Shown here: piece after piece, positions 1 through 13,412 of the stretch | Numbering within the stretch: the stretch's first letter is position 1 | How the letters are laid out: each line of letters starts with the position of its first letter | The notes under the pieces: generated by a model | The model's input: only the letters and a program-made list of their open reading frames with translations | The model's database searches: none | Told to the model about the DNA's origin: nothing | Program-made: the position numbers and the translations under genes | Assembly (NCBI GenBank): GCA_907164885.2 | Contig: OU015496.1 | Coordinates: forward strand, 137,944,003 to 138,008,002 | Direction of reading: 5' to 3' | DNA length: 64,000 nucleotides | Origin: Dolomedes plantarius | Taxonomy: Eukaryota > Arthropoda > Arachnida > Araneae > Dolomedidae

Positions 1-64
1 TATCACCTTCCGTTTTTCTTTAATTTATTTTTCAAATCTTCGGTTATTTTTGGGACACCTGGTA
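1..64. mobile_element. Right end of a mariner relic (copy A part)
   Basis: The first bases repeat the right terminal inverted repeat of the relic at 35765-36363, ending in GGGACACCTGG and a TA. The rest of the element lies left of the window. Copy A has one transition (CCTGG for CCCGG) at the terminus. Confidence 0.85.
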
Positions 65-175
65 TCAGAAATTCAAGAGTTACAAGTGGTCATATTAATA
101 ATAGAAAGGTTGGAGTCACCATTGTCGATTTGTGCTTCAGGTGCTACTTGGCTTTAATTTGATTCTCTTAACCTA
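62..175. repeat. Partial unit of ~230-bp satellite (copy A part)
   Basis: After the mariner terminus the sequence resumes the satellite unit seen at 34535-36460: an ATTCAAGAGTTACAA-type start, a CATTGTCGATTTGTGCTTCA core and a TTGGCTTTAATTTG segment, then loss of similarity at about 175. It is the downstream part of the unit that the mariner relic split. Confidence 0.75.
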
Positions 176-1808
176 TGTTATATGAATGACATTTTCATTG
201 CTTTGGCGTCCCTCAATTCCTGCGTCAGCTTACCAGTATTGTCCACTCTATCTAACATTTTGATCCCCTATCTTCTGTTCGATATTAGTGCATTAATCGG
301 AATATCTTAAAATTACGTTCTGGTGATGTTATTATTCGGATATGATATACAATTTTAATGAGTCAAGAAGTGCATACTTTTTTGATATGACGTCTTAAAA
401 TGCAAAGGCAGAGGCAATTATGAATAATGTCCTTAGTGGGAGTTCTGTCTTTCGTATACTTAATAAAGAAGAATCACAATAGAAAGAAATTACATATTAA
501 TGTTATTGATTACAATAAAAATTTAAGTTGCGTGAACTATACAAAAACTTTTGTTTTAAAATTGATATTAATGAAACCAATCATGTACTTTTGAAAATAA
601 CTTATTACCAAATTTCTATGATATAGACTGATATGGTAAAACATACATATATAGAATGATGTATAGGAAAATCAAAGTGATAAATGACAAGGAGAATAGG
701 AAGAAAACATTCAACACAGAATATAAGAGTAGTTAATTTTTCAGTGACATTTTTCAGTGAGTTATTTTTTTCAGTGACACAAGCTGGTGGTGCTAAACAA
801 AAAGCATGCTGATTTCTCGGGAATTGTATCATTAGTAAAAATTGCTTCAGTAAAACTACAGAATTAAACGTCTTCATTGTAGTCTCTAAAATGTGTTATC
901 TTTTCAGATTTATTCGATTAATCTCGCCCATTTATTATTTCAAGTGTTTTCAAGAGTAAAATAGAATTTTTCTTAACTCTAGACAGATGGCTGCCATCAT
1001 TTTGACGGTTTCGGACATGCTATTAAGCGCTATGTCTATATTTATATCCTCAAGCTTCTGAAATTTTATAACTTTTTCTAAATTTACGTGAAATATGCAC
1101 ACACATTTACAAAGTTATATTCGATAGTAAAGAGGGGAAAAAGACGTGTTTTATACCTACTAAGACTGAAAGCCGTAAATTTGACGGAAATATAGAAAAT
1201 AGGCAGAAATCTTTAAAATAATACCGGAAAAATTTTAATTACTTTTCGTCTCTCGCCTCTTTTGCAAATAACTGAGATATTGGCTCTTCGGAAATATTGG
1301 TGTTGAAAAATAAGGACTGCACAAACTATGCATATATTTTTAAGGATAAACCATACCAGGTTATCAGCTCGGCATACCTTCATAAAAATATATCTAAATA
1401 TATACTAATTTATTATATATTGGTATGAAATAGTTCAAAATTTAAAGTATTTAAATATTTAAAAAACATTAAATATTTTATATTCTTGATTTTATTTTTA
1501 ACAGTCAGAATGACGTCGTTCAGTCTTTTTAGTAAGAAAAAAATTACCGTCTTTCTAGTGTTAAAACTTTCCTCCAACTAACAATTTTATTAGAGCTTCA
1601 TTACACGAATAGAGTTGCATGAAAATTTTAAAGATATAGACTTGAGTATAAAAGGCAGAAGACGGCATTCTATTGCAGATAAGATCATCCAGTTAATGTT
1701 GAAGCTACCCGTACCAGATTCACATATGAAAAATTTCAATTCGTGAACTGACCGTTATTTTATTTTTGTACTGCTAATTTCTCTATTTTAGCGCGACAGT
1801 ACCATGTA
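176..1808. other. Unassigned AT-rich stretch
   Basis: I see no gene or recognisable repeat. Short reading frames here (for example 605-877 minus) are not kept in copy B and have no motif. A triplicated TTTTTCAGTGA-type motif lies at about 738-780. Confidence 0.5.
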
Positions 1809-2201
1809 GTGGCAACCCTAAAAGGTTTTATTAGGATTCATTCCCATTCTTTTTTGCTGAAATTATTGTTATGGGTTAATTCACAATCCAATCATTCGAA
1901 AGATCCTTCTATACAACATTTTCATTACTTTTCGTGTCATTATAAATATCAAATTCTTTGTGCAAAAAGAGAAAATATATGGAATAAATATTATCTAGTC
2001 ATATGTGTAAATTTTTATCGATTCCAACTTACATCATTAGCACCTAATGATTATTATCTGTTGTATGTGTTTGGGAAGTCTAACGGCCCGTTCGCACTGA
2101 ATCCGAAGCATTACATAGCATCAGCGTCAAAAATTTCAACCGATTACAGAACTCAATTCATTGACTACTTGTTGCGTCAAACCAATCTCAAGTCATTTTA
2201 A
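1809..2201 (+). other. Unrecognised open frame, possible transposase tail relic
   Basis: A 130-codon open frame that starts on GTG here. Only its last ~66 codons stay open in copy B (38270-38471). It contains SLAPNDYYLL, which resembles the PDLAPSDYxLF segment near the third catalytic residue of mariner transposases, but the flanking residues do not support that family. No second motif is visible and the upstream half is broken in copy B by indels. It may be a very old mariner C-terminal fragment or chance. The hAT-like MITE starts 103 bp downstream. Confidence 0.2.
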
Positions 2202-2304
2202 CAATCGTGGAGCTAACGTCGAATCGTAACCAAACGTTAATAATGCATTGGGAACGGTCCTTTTGTCTTCAGAAAAAACAGACTTAATAAGAGTCTGTTA
2301 GAGT

Positions 2305-3116
2305 CAGGGTTGGGTTTCTTCCAGGACAGTGGAAAGAACTGGAAAAACCGGAAGAAACTGGAAGAAATGGACAAACTGAGCAAAAAAACAAAACAGATGC
2401 TCAAAATCAAAATTAAAATATATTAACTATATGTAAAAGAGTTAAACTCAAAGCATAATATTATATGAAATCTAAAGTGAATAACTTTAGATTTGATAAA
2501 TTGATATTAAAGATATTATTAATATTTTTTTAGAATGCAATCCTTTGTATGAGTTGGTACTGACAAGTTTATTTCCCTCTTCCCCATTTTAATTCACAGA
2601 ATTTTTTCATCTTTTGCATTCATCCATTCTAAGTTGAGAAACCGATGGCAGTATCCTACTGCTAAAACACTTTTGTTTTGTTATACCATGTTGCACTGTA
2701 GTATGGAAAATGAGGATGTTGATGACATTTTTTAAAATACATAATTATTGTATATTAGTTTAAATTACAAAAAAAAATTATGCTGGTTAAATTGAAATGG
2801 ATAACTTTTAATCGATTTTGTGCATTTTGGATAAAATTTCTTTTGTTCAGGTGTGTGATCTGATTTTGGCTAAAAAACTGATGTAATTATTAATTTAGCA
2901 TATATAATTAATTAAATTTTTATGAGTCTAAATAAATTTACTTAAGGTTATTTATAAGAAAATGCATTTATTGTATCTTCAAAGTTGCAACTTATATAGT
3001 AAATTCTTAAAGAAAACACTTCTTCCACTAGTGGAGGAAACCTATTTCTTCCAGCCGGATTTTTCCATGTTTTTTTTCCAGAGTTTTTTCCTCTTTGGAA
3101 GAAACTTGCCACCCTG
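2305..3116. mobile_element. hAT-like non-autonomous transposon (MITE)
   Basis: 812 bp with imperfect terminal inverted repeats. The left end starts CAGGGTTGGGTTTCTTCCAG and the right end reads, reversed, CAGGGTGGCAAGTTTCTTCC. Subterminal sequence carries many GGAAGAA/TTCTTCC motifs on both sides. Flanks GTTAGAGT (left) and GTTAGATA (right, overlapping the terminal G) suggest an imperfect 8-bp target duplication, as hAT elements make. No transposase frame is visible. Family assignment rests on the CAGGG termini and 8-bp duplication only. Confidence 0.75.
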
Positions 3117-4389
3117 GTTAGATATATTCACTCTACAATTCTACCTTTTCATTCAATTAGCATGTGCATATGTAATTTCGATAACCTCTCTAAATACTGT
3201 CTGTAAATTAAAGGCAAAAACATTATAGGTGTAACATATATTGTTTCGAAGCAGCATATTTTAAATATTCTTCCAATAAACACACTTTATGCAGAAAAGG
3301 ATAATTGCATTGTCCTATGCGATTATTTGGATATGATAATTTTAAAGAATACAGTTTACTAGGTGGCCCGTGCTACCCTTCCTCATGTGATGAAAATACG
3401 ACAAATTTTATAGCGAGGTTGGTGGTTCGTAATAGTAGGATGAAAGAAGAACCGGTTCATTTATAGAAATTGCTTATTTGTCAAATAACAATGGTGCGTA
3501 AGGATAATGCAAAACCAATTACAAAACGCCTTTGGCCACAATATTGGAGGTGAAGCATAAGACAAAACAGGGGAACATGAGATATGTACACATCAAAACA
3601 CCTTTGTAGACAATATTAAAAGTTAAATGATACAAACTCGTGGAAAATGTAATATTTACATTACAAAACCTTTTTTTTCACACTATTTGACTGTGCCGTT
3701 TCGACGTATCCAGAGAAAGAATTCCAGGGTCGAAAGTCAATTTTTCCCTACGATTTTTAAACAAATAATACAATGTGTCATTATGAATTAACAATGCTTC
3801 AGAAGTGGAGAACATAATCTTTAAAATGGTATCTTATTTATCGAATTTGGTAAAGTATGAAGGGTTAAAATAGATCGTCACCAAAAAATCACCCTCTAGA
3901 AATAATATATATGGTTTTTCCATGCAAAAAGAATAATGTATACCTACTTGAATGTTGACAATAAATAAACTAATTAATGAAATCACAGAAGGATAATAAA
4001 AGCAGACGATATTTAAATTTAAAAATTCAGTCAGATTGAGAATGGTAAAATAAAAAAAAAGCCAGCGCGTGCCATCTAGGGGAAGAAAAAATGTTTATAG
4101 TGTTTATACTTCGATTTTTAAATAAACAATAAGCTGTGTAATTCTAAATTGACAAATCGCACGAAGCGGAGATCTTAATCTTTAAAATAGTACCAAATTT
4201 ATAGATTTTGGTTGAGTACGAAGGGAGAAGAGGATGGAACAAAAAAACAATTTTAGAAATAATATAAATAGATTGATTCGTATGGTTATCTGATTATAAT
4301 TACTACAGCAAAATAAACGTCTAACGTGACGTACAGTTTCTTTACGAAATTTTATTATTAAATTATGCTGGAATATTTCTTTTACTTAC
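3117..4389. repeat. Unassigned stretch with degenerate tandem duplications
   Basis: No gene seen. Segments near 3690-3960 and 4050-4330 are diverged direct repeats about 361 bp apart (both share CGATTTTTAA, then TGTGTAAT/TGTGTCAT, then TTGACAA/TTAACAA, then AATCTTTAAAAT). Near 3520 and 3592 a shorter ~71-bp repeat occurs (ACAAAACGCCTTTGGCCACAA against TCAAAACACCTTTGTAGACAA). Confidence 0.5.
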
Positions 4390-4497
4390 CCTTCAATCCA
4401 CGGCATGCTTCCTTCGTTTATCGGTGGATTATTAAAAATGCATTACAGAAATCAGACCCCAGTATGCAGTGCCCGCACTATTCAAGGGAAGACGCAT
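4390..4497 (-). other. Possible host exon ending at a splice donor
   Basis: On the minus strand a reading frame from an ATG at 4497 approaches a strong donor-like site: coding ends ...GGATTGAAGG and is followed by GTAAGT (4389-4384). In copy A the frame is interrupted by one extra base at an A-run. In copy B (40713 downward) it reads through, with residues NNPPINEGSMPWIEG just before the junction, but there the donor reads GGAAGT. Neither copy alone has both open frame and donor. I do not recognise the peptide. It could be a short exon damaged by consensus errors, or chance. Confidence 0.2.
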
Positions 4498-4835
4498 GTG
4501 TCAAATAAAATGTATAGGTTTTAAACTGTTTTGGCCAGATATCTTTAATATATTTCAAACTGAGGTCGAGGAAGGGGGAACCAGTCAAGTCTCATTTTGA
4601 AAAATGAGAGTTTGAAAATGACAGTTCTAAGAGTTATATCTCTTTTCAGAAAATTTTTCAGCAACCAATTTTGAAGAATTGGATGACTCGGCACAAGATA
4701 AATGTATTTTCGATACAGTTTAAAAAAACATTTTTGTTGATTTATTTTTTATTCTCAATGCTGGTTTATTTTCGTGTTGAGTTATGTTATATATGTAAGT
4801 TATAAGATGGGTGTTAACCATTTCTGCATTAAATA

Positions 4836-4838
<3 letters not shown>

Positions 4839-4897
<59 letters not shown>

Positions 4898-4907
4898 AGT
4901 GGTTAGC

Positions 4908-4959
<52 letters not shown>
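4839..4959. repeat. Microsatellite (TA)n(TG)n...(TA)n
   Basis: A TA run, then a TG run, a short non-repetitive spacer (TAGTGGTTAGCG) and a second TA run. The copy at 41052-41161 is shorter and has TCTA interruptions. Confidence 0.95.
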
Positions 4960-4962
<3 letters not shown>

Positions 4963-6329
4963 AGTGATTGTGTGTGTATGTGTTGTTAACGAGGTGAACG
5001 GGAGAAACTACAAAGAACTATGCAATCTCATATATAGAATTTTAAAAGTACATATAAACACATAGAAGGGAATTTTACGAAAGTATTTATAAAGGGATAA
5101 TGATAATTTAGAAAATTCTCATCATATGACTATTGGACACCTGCAAGAATAAATGTCTTTCATCAGGGAATACCTAACAACCCAAACTCATGTGTTTTAT
5201 ATTTTCTGAAACATGTTATTCTGTTTGTTCAGAACTATTAATAAACGTGTTGCTCGGGTTTAACTAATGAAGACAAAATCCAAAATTTAACCTAAACTTC
5301 TGTTTATTAAACTGCTGACTCTTAACATTAAACAGCGAGGAGCATGAATAAAATTATATATTAGACAAACGGGAAATCGTTGAAATCAAATAAATGCTTT
5401 TCAAAAGCATTTCTGAAAACTACTTACAAGTAATACTTAAATTTCTGTCAGTTTGTTCTAAACTGTCAGAAATATTTGTCATATATATATTCCGAGATCA
5501 CATGGTATTTTACACTAATGAGTCATTAATTTCCAAGAGAGAGAATAACTGATGATTTTACGTAAGGCGAGAACATTATTAAAATAACACAAGTAAATAT
5601 ATTTTATATCTAGCAAATTAAACAATGTTATTTGAAAATTTATATTTCATGTAATAATGGTTGTTAAAATATGTTAAATTGTTAAAATTTATGCGAATAC
5701 GTTGTTACTCTCGTGTTTCTGAATCCCCTTTATTTATATTTATCGAATTTGGAGATGATATGGGCCAGATTCTCATTTCACCTCTCACCCTAACTATCAA
5801 AAATTATGTGCTAAACTGTCTATGATATAAACTAAATAAATAACGGAAGTTGTTTGATAAATAATACGCTCTCTCGGAAATATTGTTGTTGTTTGCCACT
5901 GCATTACACTTTATGCCATTAGGCTTACGATTTCATTCAGTACCTTTGAGCCATGTCACTAAAATTATGTAGTGCAGTGCCCCTGTCCAAATATTTAGAG
6001 TTACAATCTTGTCCATAATTGAACAAAACTTACAAAGGAGAATCTAAGTTAAAATGAAAAAGATAGGCAGATAAGCAGCCGTGCTCTGTTAAAAGTATAA
6101 ATTGGACAATTGCCGTAGCACGAGAATGGTCCGGGACAAGGATTTTCTCACAAAGATGTCACCAGTTCATTTCCGCTGCAAACGCAGAAAGCCCCAGCTT
6201 TATCCTATGGATTTTCTTTCTGTTCGTCAGAATTTTCTGATTAATGGGTCAAAGGAGTTCTTGCTCTTTGTAGTTTGGTGGTTCTCCTTTTCGCCAAGAG
6301 ATCAGCGTTTCATTTCCTCGCAGCTTACA
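4960..6329. other. Unassigned AT-rich stretch
   Basis: No gene seen. It holds a perfect 21-nt palindrome with a one-base centre (5392-5412, arms AAATGCTTTT/AAAAGCATTT) and a nearly perfect hairpin at 5450-5482 (arms TTTCTGTCAGTTT/AAACTGTCAGAAA). Both are short and typical of AT-rich intergenic DNA. Confidence 0.45.
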
Positions 6330-6542
6330 TTAGGCCGGTACCCGCTTCAGGGTCACACTCTCATTTAATCCCATTAAACGAAATATACACTCCCTTATGC
6401 GAGGATTAGCTGTGTGACTGCAGTTAACTATGGCCTGAAGGGTTGAACGTGAATCGGAGAGAAACATAGCTCTGGTAAAATCCTCTTGCCGAATGTGCAG
6501 CTGCTGGAGCTTTCTTGTAAAAAGTTTCATCCAGACATGCAA
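6330..6542 (-). pseudogene. RNase H domain relic of a non-LTR retrotransposon
   Basis: A 70-codon minus-strand fragment. AMFLSDSRSTLQAI matches the second beta strand and acidic residue region of the RNase H domain that ends many arthropod jockey-like retrotransposon polyproteins. It is followed by a helix containing CSHTANPRIRECIFRLM and by VTLKRVPA, which corresponds to the usual WVPAHxGxxGNE step. A stop follows, and the GNE/AD segment is not intact. No reverse transcriptase lies beside it, so it is an isolated decayed piece. In the degraded downstream frame (6329 to about 6100) short peptides remain that could belong to it. The exact clade cannot be set from so short a piece. Confidence 0.6.
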
Positions 6543-7554
6543 ATGGTTATAAATTTAACTACACATTTGCACCAAACGAAGCATGCAATAGATTTATTCG
6601 AAGTGAACGCACTGATAATGATGCCTTGACATGGTCATAAACAAAGTCTTGTGTAACTACTTAATTTCAGAAAAGGTTAAGCTTTGATGTCAGATATTTT
6701 GATAGATTTATAGCTCATTTTTTATGACTAAATGGTATAAATATTGCACAAAACTGATGTTAGTTTGTACTAGACAAAATACATACCAACCACAAAAATT
6801 CTGAAAATCTCAATGAAAACACACCTGACATTTATCATACTATAGAAAAAGAAAACATGGCATGTGAGTTAGATAAGCAATTAACTTATTACCGTCCAAA
6901 TGCACACTGCGTACTTCTGAATACGTATCATTTTGAGACGCTCTATTGGAAAGTAATATTATTGATTGGTAAGAAATATAAATTTTATGCAGGAGTCATT
7001 AAGACAGGAACCATTTGCGCCATTTCTACAATAACTGATTTTTGAGTGCTGATGCCTAGGTGGCGATCTTGTAGAATGTTCAACTACAACCAAAAATTTT
7101 GAGAGGGTAAGGGGAGAATCCTTCGTCCATATAAATCAAAGTACCACATGGTTGTTTTAGGAATATCCATCAAGCCCAGAAATTGCATTTTTTCTCTTTC
7201 ATTAATGTTATTAAACAATTTAGATATAATTTTCCTCTACATGGATATGCTAAATATACATTCTTAGGCATTAAAAAACCGTCTGCGATCACCTACTAAA
7301 AACGGTTTAATTGGATATCGCTTACATTCGATACACTAACATTCCAGCAAGCGGAAATAAAGAAATCGTTGATTGAATGCTTGAGACTGCCAATTGCCTT
7401 TGCCAGTAACATAATCTAACATTTTATATTACACGCGTTTGTCTGCAAAGCTTTCGAATTGTTGTCCCTGTCTGCCGCTTTATCTACAGATATTTCTCCA
7501 ATTGAAAGAGTCCTAAACAGAGATCGAAACCACAAAGAAATTTTAATGAATTAA
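6543..7554. other. Unassigned AT-rich stretch
   Basis: No gene seen. A 62-codon plus-strand frame at 6857-7045 has no recognisable motif and is shortened by an indel in copy B. Confidence 0.45.
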
Positions 7555-7859
7555 GTATTTTTTGGACCATAAGACGCACATTTTTACTTAAAAAAATCGA
7601 CATAAAATTGGGGTGCATCTACGGTCCGAAGGTAACAGTAAAATAAAATGAATTTTATTTTATATATATTATATATAGTTATTATATATATTATATATAT
7701 TTCTATATATTATTTATTATATTTATCATATATTTTTTTTATCTTTACTAAGTAAGAATTTGAAAATATTTTTATGTACCGAACAAAATACAAAATATTC
7801 TTGTCTAAAAATCATCCTATAAATTTGAGGTCCGTCTTACTGTTTTCCCCAAAAATACT
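7555..7859. mobile_element. Small MITE with AGTATTTTTTGG termini
   Basis: About 305 bp. The left end reads AGTATTTTTTGGACCATAAG. The right end, reversed, begins AGTATTTTTGGGGAAAACAG and then AGTAAGACGGACCTC. Subterminal ATAAGACGCAC and GTAAGACGGAC motifs are mirrored. The centre is TA-rich (about 7655-7735). Superfamily is unclear. Copy B is at 43729-44028. Confidence 0.6.
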
Positions 7860-8064
7860 GAAATTAAGGCAACAAATGTCATACGTTTAGATCAAATCTA
7901 CCTCAAGTGAAAATTTAAAGACTTATATAAAAAAAGTAATAATTGACCATAGATATTCAGCTGCATCGATTGCAGAATTGAATTAGCATTTTAAGAGAAT
8001 ATGCGCAATCTTTCTTCAGTAAACATCCCAGTTGAATTTTTAAAGAGCGTATTTTTCTCCTTCG

Positions 8065-8065
<1 letters not shown>

Positions 8066-8117
<52 letters not shown>
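8066..8117. repeat. Microsatellite (AT)n at the 3' side of the PLE
   Basis: A pure AT run. With the tract at 12515-12687 it brackets the Penelope-like element. Confidence 0.9.
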
Positions 8118-8121
<4 letters not shown>

Positions 8122-8664
8122 TAAAGTTGAAGGTGAAAAACCAGTATGAGCACTAAAGCTACTACAACCAAGATCCCAAAACATGAAAAGATAAGATTGA
8201 ACGAGGTTTTAGGTAATATTTCATCTTCATCGGTGTCAATACTGTCTAAAAACCAATGGATTGTTTCAGATAAGTATGATCTAAACAATAAACACACTCA
8301 GACACCGTACCATCCATGAAAAACAGTAGAATTGAATAAAGAGTTACTTAACCATAGAACACAACGCCTGGCGCTAGACAGAGTGGAAGTTTAGAACAAG
8401 TAACCGCAAGATGACAGACGTCACAAAACTTGCAACCATGGAGATTATGGAAACACAGAAACTGACTTACTATGGATACAGGGTTTTAGGACTATTAAAC
8501 CTTTATTATTTTAGCTTTTTATTATTATTACTAAGAGTTATTTTAAATCTTATTTTTATTTTTACTGAAGATTTTTTATTTAATTTTTATTTTTTCTTTT
8601 TAGTAGTTATTTTTTCTAATTTTTCTTACTATAATGATTTACTTATTAAATGCAACAGAAAAAA

Positions 8665-10279
8665 CTATTCATTAAAACTAAAACAACCAATTATGTGTTT
8701 GAATAGACTTTCGGGATAATAATTATGTGTTAGCACAGCTATCAAGTCTAAAATATGCTTATTCCTATTGTCTTTAGGACATAGCCTATTTATACGAACT
8801 AACTGATTTACAATAATGTTATTAAAACAGATTTATGTAAACAGGTTAGGTAATTTTGAAATTTAACAATATTAAAATTATAGTCAGATCTTTTGTCGTA
8901 TAAGTCAAAAGTAAATTTGCTGTGAGAATTTAATTTAATGTTAATATCTAAAAAGTTTACATTAATATTATCATGGCTACTTTTAATTAGTTCCAGATTA
9001 GGAGGGTAAAAATTTAAGTCAATATGGTTATTAATTTTATTAATTACTATTATATCATCTATATACCTAAATATATTATAATTACAATTTTCTATATTAT
9101 TAATTTCAAAATAATGTAAGTATAAATTAGCTAGCATACTTGAAGCATTTCCACCTTGTGGTACACCTTTGGTCTGTAAGTATATACTATTATTATGAAC
9201 TATGTAATTATGTTTAGTTACTAAATCTAGGAGCCTATTGAAACGAGTTAGTTTAATTTCGTTGCCTAAGTATTGAATATTATTTTGTACTAACTTTATG
9301 ATTATTCTATTTAAATCAATTATGTTGATATTATTAAATAGATCTTTAAAATCATAATTTACTACTGTTTTACAATTATCTAATGTTTGTAGTTTTCTAA
9401 TTAGACTAAAGCTATTATCAATTATACCACAAACACCAGATGTTATATTTTTATAGATTAATTTAAGGTAATTTAATAATATTACACTTGCTTTAGTAGC
9501 ATAAGTGTAGTGACCACAGGTTACTGCTCTAAAAGCAATAGGTGTTTTGTGAAATTTAGGAACTAAAGTAATATATGGAAAGAGATAGTTGTTTGATGAT
9601 ATACCTAGTAGTTTATATTTTGCTATTATTTTCTTAATAATAATACTAGTAGTTTATTTTAAAGGCTGAAAAAGATCACTATTTTCTAGCTGTTTTTTTA
9701 AACTTATGGCAAAATATTTTTTACAAATAATTGCATAGTTGTTGGCTGCTTTATCTACATAAGTCATTATAAAGTCTTCTTGTAATTTTGTTATAGTATC
9801 TTTCAAGTGTTTATAGGAATTATTAATGATATTACTATTATTGGGTAGTTTAGAATGTACTAGCTTAAGTAAATGTATTTGCCATTGGTTGAAGGCTTCT
9901 GTAGGTATAGAATAATTAATAACTATTTTGTGTATAAATTTATCTAAATCAGCACTTAAGAAACTTATTATTTTCTTATTATTAGTAGTACTAGGTAATC
10001 TATACTTAGTTCCCAAACTCCTCAACTCACACAGTGCTAAATTATCCACTATTTCCAAATTGCCTTTTATTACATGACAATGTGCCGTATCAACATAACT
10101 ATTGTAATTGGACAGATGACATACACAATTTAAATTTATTGATTGAGAAAAATTTTTTGAGACCTGATTATAGTTAAATATATTTCCACCCATTTGTGTA
10201 TATTTAAAGGCACGTATTACTTTTATATAATGTACAGGAAACATATCATGAAGTTTATCAAATATACTATTGAAGTTTA
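8665..10279 (-). pseudogene. PLE 3' part: reverse transcriptase
   Basis: From the Tc1 boundary at 10279 the frame runs to a TAA at 9654 and includes CHLSNYNSYVDTAHCHVIKG and DKAANNYAIICKKYF, both resembling the pre-RT region of Naiad-type PLE proteins. The same frame continues after that single stop: PYITLVPKFHKTP and FRAV (RT2), NYDFKDLFNNI (first catalytic aspartate), TKGVPQGGNASS (RT4), FRYIDDIIVI near 9042-9069 (second catalytic motif), then FLDINIKL and a thumb-like region. A frameshift near 8825 moves the rest (VNQLVRINRLCPK to a stop at 8665) to another frame. The stop and the frameshift are identical in copy B, so they are old damage and not sequencing noise. Confidence 0.82.
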
Positions 10280-11692
10280 TACACTGCTGGCCACTGTAAA
10301 TGCAACACCCTGAAGGAAACATGCAAATAACATGAAATTTACAACATGCATTAGCGGAGGTGAGATATGCAAATGATTAGAATTTCAGCGCAGACGCACA
10401 TCACGTGCGCCTGTGGCGCCACTTCAAAGCGCTATTTAAGGCTTGGAGATTTCGACGATTTCAAGTTCGGCAATTGTATCTTTCTTGTGGTTTTTTCAAA
10501 AAAACGATCAATTATGCCTCGTCGAAAACAGCGATCATCTTTGGATCAAGTATCCGAGTTCGACAAAGGAAGGATAGTGGCCTACCGAGATTGTGGATTA
10601 TCTTTCAGGGAAATCGGTAGTCGTGTTGGACGAAACCAAACAACTGTAATGCGGATATGTGATCGTTGGATGCAGGAGGGTACGACGAACCGGCATGTTC
10701 GATCGCCTCCACCTCAGCGCACCACTTCACGTGATGACAGGCAAATTGTGCGCATGGCAGTGACGGATCACTCAGTCACATCACGAACCATAGCACAGCA
10801 CATGCAGTCTGTAACGCATCATCCAGTGTTTGCGCGTACCATTCGACGCCGTTTACAACAGAGTGATCTGTCCGCAAGACGTCCATTGCTTTGTCTACCC
10901 TTGACGCAGAACCACAGACGTCTCCGCCGCCAATGGTGCGATGACAGAAGGATGTGGACGGCAGAATGGAATGAAATTGTCTTTACTGACGAGTCACGCT
11001 TCTGTCTGCAACACCACGATGGTCGCATTCGAGTCTGGAGACACCGTGAAGAGAGGATGCTGAACAGCTGCGTTATGCACCGCCACACTGGTCCTGCACC
11101 GGGTATTATGGTATGGGGCGGTATTGGATATCACTCTCGCACACGTCTAGTACGCATTGCTGGTACTTTAAACAGCCAGCGCTACATCTCCGAGGTGTTG
11201 GAGCCAGTTGTCCTTCCTTACCTTCAGGGCTTGCCCACAGTCATATTTCAACAGGATAATGCTCGACCACACGTGGCACGCACTGTCCAACGATTTTTCG
11301 TCAATCGCCAGATTGAATTGCTTCCCTGGCCGCCTCGTTCTCCGGATCTTTCGCCGATAGAAAACATGTGGTCCATGGTTGCTCTACGATTGACCCAGAT
11401 TCCATTCCCAGCTGCCACAGCAGATCAACTTTGGCAACGTGTGGAAGCTGCTTGGTCTGCTGTACCCCAAGAACCCATACAAAGTATATTTGAATCAATG
11501 CCGAGGCGTGTGGCAGCGGTGATCTCTAACAATGGCGGCTACTCTGGCTACTGATTTTGGCAGGAACCACACTTCACAGAAGTCTATAAATTTAATCATT
11601 TGATACTTGGTCAACATGTTATCTACAAAATAAATTTTGTTGTGATATCTCTTGTCTTTTTTGGTGTTGCAATTTGGGTGGCCAGCACTGTA
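10280..11692 (+). mobile_element. Tc1-like transposon inserted in the PLE
   Basis: A complete element of about 1.41 kb between TA dinucleotides (10280-10281 and 11691-11692). Terminal inverted repeats of about 28 bp begin CACTGCTGGCCAC (left) and, reversed, CAGTGCTGGCCAC (right), with 23 of 28 positions matching and both ending in GCAACACC. It sits antisense to the PLE and splits its coding region, so it is the younger of the two. One intact transposase frame occupies most of it. Confidence 0.93.
10514..11554 (+). CDS. Tc1-family transposase, DD34E
   Basis: A 346-aa cut-and-paste transposase acting in the nucleus at the element's inverted repeats and inserting at TA. I chose the ATG at 10514 because the protein then begins MPRRKQRSS like other Tc1 proteins and is close to their usual ~340 aa. 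The frame is open upstream to 10367, but that part is leader. N-terminal helix-turn-helix DNA-binding region: residues ~10-60 (LSFREIGSRVGRNQTTVMRI); second DNA-binding half ~75-130 with a basic PPPQR linker. Catalytic triad: D in VFTDESRF, D in FQQDNARPH, E in SPDLSPIENMW, with 34 residues between the second D and the E. GPAPGIMVWGG is also typical. No stop or frameshift, so it may encode active protein. The counterpart in copy B is broken by many indels. Confidence 0.95.
   Translation: MPRRKQRSSLDQVSEFDKGRIVAYRDCGLSFREIGSRVGRNQTTVMRICDRWMQEGTTNRHVRSPPPQRTTSRDDRQIVRMAVTDHSVTSRTIAQHMQSVTHHPVFARTIRRRLQQSDLSARRPLLCLPLTQNHRRLRRQWCDDRRMWTAEWNEIVFTDESRFCLQHHDGRIRVWRHREERMLNSCVMHRHTGPAPGIMVWGGIGYHSRTRLVRIAGTLNSQRYISEVLEPVVLPYLQGLPTVIFQQDNARPHVARTVQRFFVNRQIELLPWPPRSPDLSPIENMWSMVALRLTQIPFPAATADQLWQRVEAAWSAVPQEPIQSIFESMPRRVAAVISNNGGYSGY

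Positions 11693-13412
<1,720 letters not shown>

Noticed and set aside
605..877. 90-codon minus-strand frame
   Set aside because: Not kept in copy B, no motif, AT-driven composition.
5543..5580. CTGATGA motifs (also near 5125-5170 minus and 22052) as possible hammerhead ribozyme cores, which PLEs can carry
   Set aside because: No helix II followed by GAAA and no closing stems around any of them; none lies in the PLE itself.
7957..8297. Minus-strand frames with a strong hydrophobic segment next to the (AT)n tract
   Set aside because: The YIYIYI part is translated microsatellite, and the hydrophobic part is antisense to another equally long frame (8146 onward). No homology recognised.
10819..11498. 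Frames overlapping the Tc1 transposase on the other strand or in other frames (also 46956-47635)
   Set aside because: Shadows of the transposase coding sequence.
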